A DNA stretch of 20,526 nt from Magnetococcales bacterium (GTDB taxonomy: Bacteria > Pseudomonadota > Magnetococcia > Magnetococcales > JADGCH01), in assembly GCA_015228995.1 (NCBI GenBank), contig JADGCM010000014.1, positions 1 through 20,526 on the forward strand, in the 5' to 3' direction. Shown piece after piece: positions 14,761-20,526 of the stretch. Positions within the stretch are counted from its first letter, which is position 1; each line of letters starts with the position of its first letter. Position numbers and translations under genes: made by a program. Below the pieces are notes generated by a model that saw only the letters and a list, made by a program, of their open reading frames with translations, had not been told where the DNA came from and ran no database searches.

Positions 14761-16478
14761 TCAATGCCAAATTCCTTCATGCGTCGGTAGAGTGTGCTAC
14801 GACTATAGCCAAGGGAACGTGCCGCCTTCGCCACCACCCAGCCATGCTGCTGCAATATTTGGACAATGTATTGTCGATCATCACGATGATGACGGTCGAT
14901 CTCCCCTTTGTCAACATCCTGGTCATCGCCGGGGGGCGATGACGAGACCAACGGTAACGCCATCTCCGCCGGTAGATGGTGCACATCAAGGATGGTTTGT
15001 GGGCATAAGACAAAGGCGTGTTCAATGGCATGCTCCAGTTCACGAACATTGCCAGGCCAATGGTAACGCAGACAGAGGCTCATGGCTTGGTTGGTCATTC
15101 CTTGGATCAGTCTATTTTTATGGAAACGGGCGTTAAACCGCTCGATAAAGGCGTCAATCAGCAGTGGGATATCCTCACGCCGCTCGCGCAGGGGGGGCAT
15201 AACGATCTCGACCACTTTGAGCCGATAATAGAGATCCTCACGAAACAACCCCTGTTGGACCTGAAGCCGCAAGTCCTGGTGGGTGGCGGCTACTACCCGG
15301 ACATCGACCCGGATGGTCTTGGTATCGCCAACCCGTTGGAACTCTCTTTTCTGCAACACCCGCAATAGACGGATCTGCATGGCTGGCGAAATATCACCAA
15401 TTTCATCGAGAAAAATAGTACCCCCATGGGCGATTTGGAACAGACCTTCTTTATCGTGAACGGCCCCTGTGAACGCACCCCGTACATGACCAAACAACTC
15501 GCTTTCGAGCAGGGTATCGGTCAAGGCGGAACAGTTGACCGATACCAGCGGTTGTCGGCTGCGCTGCCCTTGGTGGTGCAAGGCTTCAGCGACCAGCTCT
15601 TTACCGGTACCGCTCTCGCCGCGGATCAATACGGTGCTTTCAATATCGGCCAGTGTTTCGATCATGGCATAGATCTGCTGCATGGTGCGACTTTTGCCGA
15701 TCATACCATGAAACTGGCGCCGTTCCCGCAGATCACGCTCTAGGGTGGCTAACCTGGTTTCATCACGGATCACCAACACGGCTCCATCAAAATGACCCGC
15801 TTCATCCAACAGCGGTGCGGCGGCGATCGACAAAATACGCTGGTTACGGGCAGCATCCATACACTGCACCACATGACCCTTGATCGGGCGTCGGTCGTCG
15901 AATAATTGCTTAATAATCCCCTTACAGGCCCGAAGACAGTCAGAGGGTTCCATACCTTCTTGGATACCACACATCAGGCGTGCCGCTTCGTTATATTGGC
16001 GCAATTGGCGTTGGGGATCGACGGTGATGATGGCATCTTGAACACTGCGGAACACCGCTTCCAGATGACGTCGATAGCTCTCTTTTTCGTCGCGCAGTCG
16101 TTTGTGCTCAATGGTGGTATAGACCAATCGCAATAAAGTTTCTGGCTCAATCGGTTTGATGAGATAATCGAAAGCACCGCACCGCATCGCTTCCTGAATG
16201 GAATCGATATCCGGATAACTGGTCATCAGCAGTACATAACTATCCAATTGGCGCCGATTGATCTGATGCAGCAGCTCAATACCGCTCTGTTCCCCCAACC
16301 GGATATCGGTGAGGATAATATCGAAGCGTCCTACTTGATCAATCTGTTGTAGGGCGGTCATGACACCATTAGCCGTGCTAATGGTGTATCCGGCATCGGT
16401 CAAGATGGCGCTAAAGAGCAACAGAATACCGTCATCATCGTCAACAATTAGCATACGTGGTGGGGAGATAGCGGTCAT
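14757..16478 (-). CDS. Sigma-54-dependent response regulator, REC-PAS-AAA+-Fis
   Basis: This is a 573-aa NtrC-type activator that, once phosphorylated, drives RNA polymerase with sigma-54 to open promoters. The receiver domain (about 8-120) has an acidic cluster (13-16), phospho-acceptor D58, T86 and K108. A PAS domain (about 135-245) sits between receiver and AAA+ domain, an extra input not found in NtrC itself. The AAA+ domain has Walker A GESGTGKE (287-294), the sigma-54-contacting GAFTGA (334-339) and Walker B GTIFLDE (353-359), so it should be active. A Fis-type helix-turn-helix is at about 543-567. No sensor kinase is in the window, so its partner is unknown. Its ATG overlaps the TGA of the aldo/keto reductase gene (ATGA), which implies co-translation. 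No -24/-12 promoter was evident within the window. Confidence 0.96.
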   Translation of the reverse strand: MTAISPPRMLIVDDDDGILLLFSAILTDAGYTISTANGVMTALQQIDQVGRFDIILTDIRLGEQSGIELLHQINRRQLDSYVLLMTSYPDIDSIQEAMRCGAFDYLIKPIEPETLLRLVYTTIEHKRLRDEKESYRRHLEAVFRSVQDAIITVDPQRQLRQYNEAARLMCGIQEGMEPSDCLRACKGIIKQLFDDRRPIKGHVVQCMDAARNQRILSIAAAPLLDEAGHFDGAVLVIRDETRLATLERDLRERRQFHGMIGKSRTMQQIYAMIETLADIESTVLIRGESGTGKELVAEALHHQGQRSRQPLVSVNCSALTDTLLESELFGHVRGAFTGAVHDKEGLFQIAHGGTIFLDEIGDISPAMQIRLLRVLQKREFQRVGDTKTIRVDVRVVAATHQDLRLQVQQGLFREDLYYRLKVVEIVMPPLRERREDIPLLIDAFIERFNARFHKNRLIQGMTNQAMSLCLRYHWPGNVRELEHAIEHAFVLCPQTILDVHHLPAEMALPLVSSSPPGDDQDVDKGEIDRHHRDDRQYIVQILQQHGWVVAKAARSLGYSRSTLYRRMKEFGIE

Positions 16479-17611
16479 GGCTGTTCAAGTCGTTGATGGG
16501 CCAATAATAACTGTTCTGGAATCATGAGCTGGGCGGGACAACGTGGCAAACAGTCACCACAACGGTCGCACTGGGTGGCCGGGGCACCGGGTACCCAGCG
16601 GTCGGTCGGACGCATCTGGTGGTATCGGTCACTGGCATAACCCTGCATACCGAGCCGTTCCGCAAGGTAGCCTAAGCGCAACAGCTCGGGGATATCGATC
16701 TGTTGCGGACAGGGCAGACAGCGACTGCAATGGAGGCAAGGGAACCAGGGAGATGACTGACCGATCTGATGCAATCGTTGGTCGATGGTCTGTTCGACCG
16801 CACTCCAAGGTTCAGCCACGGCAGCAAGATGAATCGCCAGTTGCTCTGGTTCACTGAGACCAATGCTTAGAGTATGCACCTGGGGCTGATGCAGCAGCCA
16901 GCGTTCGTTATAATGGACCGGATGCAGCGGTGCTGTTAACTGCGACAGCTGTCGAGAGGGCTGATATAAATGGCCCCCTTTATCGTTAGGAGAAATGATA
17001 AACACCCCCATACCCGCTGCACTAGCCGACAACACCGCTGGCTGGTTACCAGGACGAAAGGCATAGTAATGCAAATTAACAAAATCAAAGACCCCACTAC
17101 TGATTAATGGCTGGATGAAAGGGGCGGTGGCGTGGGTTGAAAAGCCAATGTGTCCGATCAGCCCTTGTTTTTGCGCCTGTTGCAGGCCAGCCAGGGCGCG
17201 ATCAGGGCCAAACGTCAGTTGCAGATCGTCGCTATGGTTCAGGCCATGCAGGGCAAAAAAATCGAGGTGATCAAGCCCGAGGCGTTGGAGGGATTCATCG
17301 ACACAAAGGCGCATCTGGCGCGCCGATGGTAGTGGTGCCCCTTTGGTCATGACCATATAGTGCGACCTGGGCAGGGCGATGCGGGCCAGGGCCCGACCAA
17401 TCAGCCGTTCACTTTTGCCGTAACCACGAGCGGTTTCAATCAGATTGATACCCGCTTGCAAGGCAGCCCGGATAATGGCCTCGCTATTTTGGCAGCTATC
17501 GTCTGGCAGTAGGTCGTGTGGTTCGTCCCAACCATGCAGAAAACGCATGGTACCCAAGGTCAATACCGATACCTGACGACCGATACGACGGCCAAAGAGG
17601 CGCTGTTGCAT
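16475..17611 (-). CDS. Aldo/keto reductase with C-terminal 2x[4Fe-4S] ferredoxin domain
   Basis: The 378-aa protein joins an NAD(P)H-type aldo/keto reductase barrel (about 1-285) to an iron-sulfur tail. The catalytic tetrad is seen as E59 (in place of the usual Asp, N-L-I-E-T-A), Y64, K90 and H122. The tail has two four-Cys sets: C292, C295, C298, C301 (CxxCxxCxxCP) and C348, C351, C354, C358 (CxxCxxCxxxCP), enough for two [4Fe-4S] clusters. This layout matches the group of predicted aldo/keto reductases with ferredoxin domains (COG1453 type), whose substrates are mostly unknown. The clusters suggest electron exchange with a redox partner and an oxygen-sensitive reaction. It starts 5 bases after nnr, without a good ribosome binding site, and overlaps the following response regulator gene by 4 bases. 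Confidence 0.93.
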   Translation of the reverse strand: MQQRLFGRRIGRQVSVLTLGTMRFLHGWDEPHDLLPDDSCQNSEAIIRAALQAGINLIETARGYGKSERLIGRALARIALPRSHYMVMTKGAPLPSARQMRLCVDESLQRLGLDHLDFFALHGLNHSDDLQLTFGPDRALAGLQQAQKQGLIGHIGFSTHATAPFIQPLISSGVFDFVNLHYYAFRPGNQPAVLSASAAGMGVFIISPNDKGGHLYQPSRQLSQLTAPLHPVHYNERWLLHQPQVHTLSIGLSEPEQLAIHLAAVAEPWSAVEQTIDQRLHQIGQSSPWFPCLHCSRCLPCPQQIDIPELLRLGYLAERLGMQGYASDRYHQMRPTDRWVPGAPATQCDRCGDCLPRCPAQLMIPEQLLLAHQRLEQP

Positions 17612-17616
17612 CGGTA

Positions 17617-19182
17617 TTAATGCTGGTTATGAATGGCTTCGAGGTGGGGCAATAGATCGCGGGCCAAAATGCCGATCGCACCACCACGACTGACAGCCAG
17701 GGCATCAGCGGAGGCTCCATGGAGCCAGACGCCGTAACGGCAGGCGGGCTCGACAGCCATACCCTGAGTAATCAAACCGGCAATAATACCAGTGAGCAGA
17801 TCACCGCTGCCGCCGGCAGCTAAGCCAGGGTTGCCGGTAGCATTGATCCAGGCTTGTCCGGACGGGGTGGCAATGATGGTCCCCGCTCCCTTGAGCACCA
17901 CCCACACCTTCCAGTCTTGAGCAGTACGCAAGGCTACTTCCAACCGATCCGACTGAATTTTATCAACCGATAAACCAACCAAGCGCGACATTTCACCAGG
18001 ATGAGGGGTAATGACTAATGGTGCCTTACGCTCACCAGCGAGACGAGCGATGGAGGAGACGCCGTTGCGCACCAGTAGATTGAGGGCATCCGCGTCCAAT
18101 ACCGCCGGTATATCGTCCATACGGGTCAGTAGTTCTGGGATCACTACCGACCAACGCCGATTGTTGCCCAAGCCAGGGCCAATTGCCATCGCCCGTGGAT
18201 GAAAACCGCTCGATAAAATGATGTCGAGGGTGCTCATCCCCAGTGATTCATCGTTGTCGTAGTCGGGTAACGGTAACGTCATCGCTTCCGGAACTTGCAC
18301 CGCAATCTGGGGCAGTACTGTCTGCTGGGTGGCCACAGTTACCAATCCGGGACCGGTGCGTAACGCCCCCATCGCTGTCAATACCGCCGCTCCCGATTTG
18401 CCCATACTGCCGGCCAAGATCAGCAAGTGACCAAAATGGCCTTTGTGCGAATTGACCGGACGCTGAGGCAACGCTAGGTCATCGGGTCGATTCAGCGCTA
18501 CACGGTGTTCTGGGATATCGATAAATCGGTCTGGAATGCCGATCGGGGCGACGATGATCTCGCCGCAATGGGCCGCCCCCGGATGGAGACGATGCCCCAC
18601 TTTTTCTGCGGCAAAGGTGACGCTCCAGTTAGCGTGAATGGCGCAACCCAGGACGCGACCATTGTCGGCATCAATGCCCGAGGGGATATCAACCGCCAAT
18701 ACCGGCACCTGAGCGGCATTGACCAGGGCAATCGCTTGGGCCGGTAGATCGGTGATGGGGCGATTCAAACCGGTACCAAACAGGGCATCAACGACCAAAG
18801 CCGCATGAGAGAGCCAGGCGGGGAACGGCTCCATATCGCCATTGTTCTGGATTTCGACCAGCTCGCCTCCCGACTTCAACCATACTTGGCAGTGAATAGC
18901 GGCATCGCCACTGATTTGATCCAGACGGCCGAATAACAGCACCTTGACCCGGGTACCGCTGGCTGATAGCCGGCGGGCAATGACAAAGCCATCGCCGCCG
19001 TTATTACCGGTACCGGCCAGAATGAGCACCAGCCGCTGCCGCAACTGCGGCAACCGTTCTTGGATCACCGCCACCACGGCGGCCCCGGCATTTTCCATTA
19101 AGACGACGCCGGGCAAGCCCAACTCGTCGATGGTGCGGCGATCAGCGCTCTGCATCTGGGCGGCGGTCAATAATCGACTCAT
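17617..19182 (-). CDS. nnr: Bifunctional NAD(P)H-hydrate epimerase / ADP-dependent dehydratase
   Basis: This 521-aa enzyme (E. coli Nnr 515) repairs NADHX and NADPHX, the hydrated damage products of NAD(P)H. The N-terminal YjeF_N part (about 1-225) interconverts the R and S epimers and has the Rossmann-like GTGNNGGDG motif (57-65) and the D-A-L-F-G-T-G-L stretch (132-139). The C-terminal ribokinase-like part (about 240-515) dehydrates S-NAD(P)HX using ADP and has A-G-S-M-G-K-S-G-A (257-265), I-T-P-H-P-G-E (391-397) and A-G-G-S-G-D (456-461). Start ATG 19182 is preceded by GGTGGAG, which overlaps the end of ribF; the gap is 7 bases. The usual neighbour tsaE is absent, although tsaB ends the same unit. 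Next to ribF it forms a cofactor supply and repair pair. Confidence 0.97.
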   Translation of the reverse strand: MSRLLTAAQMQSADRRTIDELGLPGVVLMENAGAAVVAVIQERLPQLRQRLVLILAGTGNNGGDGFVIARRLSASGTRVKVLLFGRLDQISGDAAIHCQVWLKSGGELVEIQNNGDMEPFPAWLSHAALVVDALFGTGLNRPITDLPAQAIALVNAAQVPVLAVDIPSGIDADNGRVLGCAIHANWSVTFAAEKVGHRLHPGAAHCGEIIVAPIGIPDRFIDIPEHRVALNRPDDLALPQRPVNSHKGHFGHLLILAGSMGKSGAAVLTAMGALRTGPGLVTVATQQTVLPQIAVQVPEAMTLPLPDYDNDESLGMSTLDIILSSGFHPRAMAIGPGLGNNRRWSVVIPELLTRMDDIPAVLDADALNLLVRNGVSSIARLAGERKAPLVITPHPGEMSRLVGLSVDKIQSDRLEVALRTAQDWKVWVVLKGAGTIIATPSGQAWINATGNPGLAAGGSGDLLTGIIAGLITQGMAVEPACRYGVWLHGASADALAVSRGGAIGILARDLLPHLEAIHNQH

Positions 19183-19189
19183 GGCAGGG

Positions 19190-20143
19190 TTACTCCACCT
19201 CTAGGGGATTGTGGTCAAAATAGCGTCGTGTCTGAGTAATATCATCAGCAATTTGTTGTTGCAACGCCTGAATATTGGGAAAAATTCGCTCGTCACGCAG
19301 CCGGTGGTACAGGCGCACCCGCACCTTACGGCCGTACAGGGGGTCAGCGAGTGGTTGCAATAGATGGATCTCCAAACGGGGGGAATATTGGCGGCCAAAG
19401 GTAGGATTATGCCCCAGATTGGCCACCGCCGGTTGCCACTTAGAGTTCCCCTCCACCAACGCGGCCACACTATAAACGCCCACTGGCGGATGGACAAGAC
19501 CGGTCAGGGATAAATTAGCCGTCGGATAACCCAAAGTCCGCCCGCGTTGATCCCCGGGTTGGACCCGACCGGCAATCTCGAAGGGCCAACCCAACAGTTG
19601 CGAAGCCGCGGCCAACTCCCCTTGGCGAATGAGCTTGCGGATGCGGGTCGAAGAGATAATATCTCCATCCGCCCGGGCGGCTTCGGGTTGGTATACCGAA
19701 AAACCATGTTGCTTACCCATCCCTTCCAAAGTGTCGATATGGCCCCTGCCGCCCTGACCAAAACGAAAGTTATAGCCGACAACGATGGTACGTATGGCCA
19801 ACTCCCGCACCAATACGGTGGTTACAAACTGCTCGGCTGACAACTGGGCCAGTACCGGGGTAAAGCGGAGCAGCAGCAGACCATCCAACTGCTGTTGTGC
19901 CAAGCAACGTATCTTGCCAGATAACGAGGTCAACCGCTCTGGTGCCGCCTCGGGTTGCAACAGGGCCCGTGGATGCGGTTCAAAGGTGATGGCAACGGCG
20001 GGCACCGCCTGCTCTTTGGCTAACCGCACGGCCACGGATAACAACGACTGATGGCCCCGATGGACGCCGTCAAAATTGCCTATTGCAACCACAGCCCCCC
20101 GCCAATGTGGGGGTATATTACACAATCCACGTGCAACAATCAT
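19190..20143 (-). CDS. ribF: Bifunctional riboflavin kinase / FAD synthetase
   Basis: RibF phosphorylates riboflavin to FMN and adenylylates FMN to FAD. The 317-aa protein has the nucleotidyltransferase head with GNFDGVHRGHQ (22-32, HxGH-type) and S-S-T-R-I-R (164-169), and the riboflavin kinase tail with GYPTANL (205-211), where the PTAN motif binds the phosphate. The C-terminal helix with L-R-D-E-R-x-F also fits. ATG 20143 comes only 3 bases after the stop of the preceding Rpn-type gene, with a weak GAAAG before it, so expression must depend on transcription from further upstream. It is not followed by ileS, its frequent partner in proteobacteria, but by nnr. Confidence 0.97.
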   Translation of the reverse strand: MIVARGLCNIPPHWRGAVVAIGNFDGVHRGHQSLLSVAVRLAKEQAVPAVAITFEPHPRALLQPEAAPERLTSLSGKIRCLAQQQLDGLLLLRFTPVLAQLSAEQFVTTVLVRELAIRTIVVGYNFRFGQGGRGHIDTLEGMGKQHGFSVYQPEAARADGDIISSTRIRKLIRQGELAAASQLLGWPFEIAGRVQPGDQRGRTLGYPTANLSLTGLVHPPVGVYSVAALVEGNSKWQPAVANLGHNPTFGRQYSPRLEIHLLQPLADPLYGRKVRVRLYHRLRDERIFPNIQALQQQIADDITQTRRYFDHNPLEVE

Positions 20144-20146
20144 CTT

Positions 20147-20526
20147 TCATGTGCCGAATAGGTCCCCGGGCGCATGAACGTCAAAAATGCGCTCACTCCA
20201 CTGCTCAATCTGGCTGCTACTGGCAGCAGCGATTTTCTCTTCCACCCAGCTCGGCATGTCGCTAAAACGACGCTGCAACAGACGAAGTAACATGGTCGCT
20301 TGGCCCTCTTTGATGCCCTCTTTGATGCCTGTTTGTTCGCCTCTTTGCTCTGCTTGGAGCAGCAGCGGACGAAACAGATCATTTTCCATCAAATCGATCG
20401 TAATAGCCATTTCTCGCGCCTCTTCCCTTACGGTTGCTTCCAATTTACGTAGACCAGAAAGGATCGCCAACTTCTCTAAAGCATCTCTACGTGCCTTAGG
20501 TGGCAACTCATTGATACGTCGTAAAA
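20147..20526 (-). CDS. C-terminal part of an Rpn/DUF4351-type PD-(D/E)XK nuclease-family protein (5' end outside window)
   Basis: The frame runs off the right edge, so only the last 125 residues are seen. They hold an acidic/basic helical stretch, a short repeat (G-I-K-E-G-I-K-E-G, coded by a duplicated GCCCTCTTTGAT on the plus strand), then the DUF4351-like pattern L-L-R-L-L-Q-R-R-F, P-x-W-V-E-E-K-I, A-S-S-S-Q-I-E-Q-W and a final D-L-F. This is the normal tail of Rpn-family (recombination-promoting nuclease, formerly 'putative transposase') proteins; the catalytic part would lie outside the window. Such genes move between genomes and are often decayed, but this visible part has no stop or frameshift. 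It ends 3 bases before ribF. Confidence 0.8.
   Translation of the reverse strand, partial: LRRINELPPKARRDALEKLAILSGLRKLEATVREEAREMAITIDLMENDLFRPLLLQAEQRGEQTGIKEGIKEGQATMLLRLLQRRFSDMPSWVEEKIAAASSSQIEQWSERIFDVHAPGDLFGT

Noticed and set aside
1..20526. CRISPR array, tRNA/rRNA genes, toxin-antitoxin pair or prophage genes
   Set aside because: No regularly spaced direct repeats, no cloverleaf or rRNA-like sequence, no paired small genes and no phage structural motif were found. The tandem repeats at 66-146 and 14736-14760 have no spacers.

Overview
The window looks like chromosomal DNA of an LPS-bearing, Gram-negative proteobacterium. The leuS-lptE pair, GlnE, RibF and the length and motifs of LeuS fit Gammaproteobacteria best, but a neighbouring deep-branching proteobacterial class cannot be excluded from sequence alone. 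Fifteen protein genes fill nearly all of it. I see no tRNA, rRNA, CRISPR array, insertion-sequence end or phage gene. No gene-free stretch reaches 300 bases; the longest are about 200 bases (7145-7345) and 162 bases (10304-10465), and both contain structured DNA.

Layout, left to right. Positions 1-4226 read rightward: the end of a Gly/Trp/Pro repeat protein, a terminator, a membrane-anchored Met-rich coiled-coil protein, then leuS and lptE. Positions 4237-7144 read leftward as one tight unit: mgtE, a CorA/ZntB-type channel, and a PilE-like pilin-fold protein without the usual prepilin signature. A divergent gap (7145-7345) carries two inverted copies of a C/G-rich hairpin (a BIME-like element) with a G-quadruplex-type motif on the mgtE side. 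Then rightward glnE (7346-10303) and hsp20 (10466-10897), separated by a region rich in hairpins.

Positions 20526-10991 read leftward as one nearly gapless series of eight genes: the end of an Rpn/DUF4351-type nuclease gene, ribF, nnr (NAD(P)H-hydrate repair), an aldo/keto reductase fused to a 2x[4Fe-4S] ferredoxin domain, a REC-PAS-AAA+-Fis sigma-54 response regulator, a PAS-GGDEF-EAL protein, a tRNA-nucleotidyltransferase-like protein with a substituted catalytic DxD, and tsaB. Two junctions are 4-base ATGA overlaps and one has a single-base gap, so co-translation is likely. This links flavin and nicotinamide cofactor supply and repair, a redox enzyme, signalling and tRNA modification in one transcription unit.

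The most unusual items are the CCA-adding-enzyme-like protein with Glu in place of both catalytic Asp residues, the unbroken Met-rich heptad coil next to leuS, the pilin-like protein with no G/E5 processing signature, the GTN variant of the CorA/ZntB pore motif, and the BIME-like/G4 structure between mgtE and glnE. I do not see a clear defence system or biosynthetic cluster.
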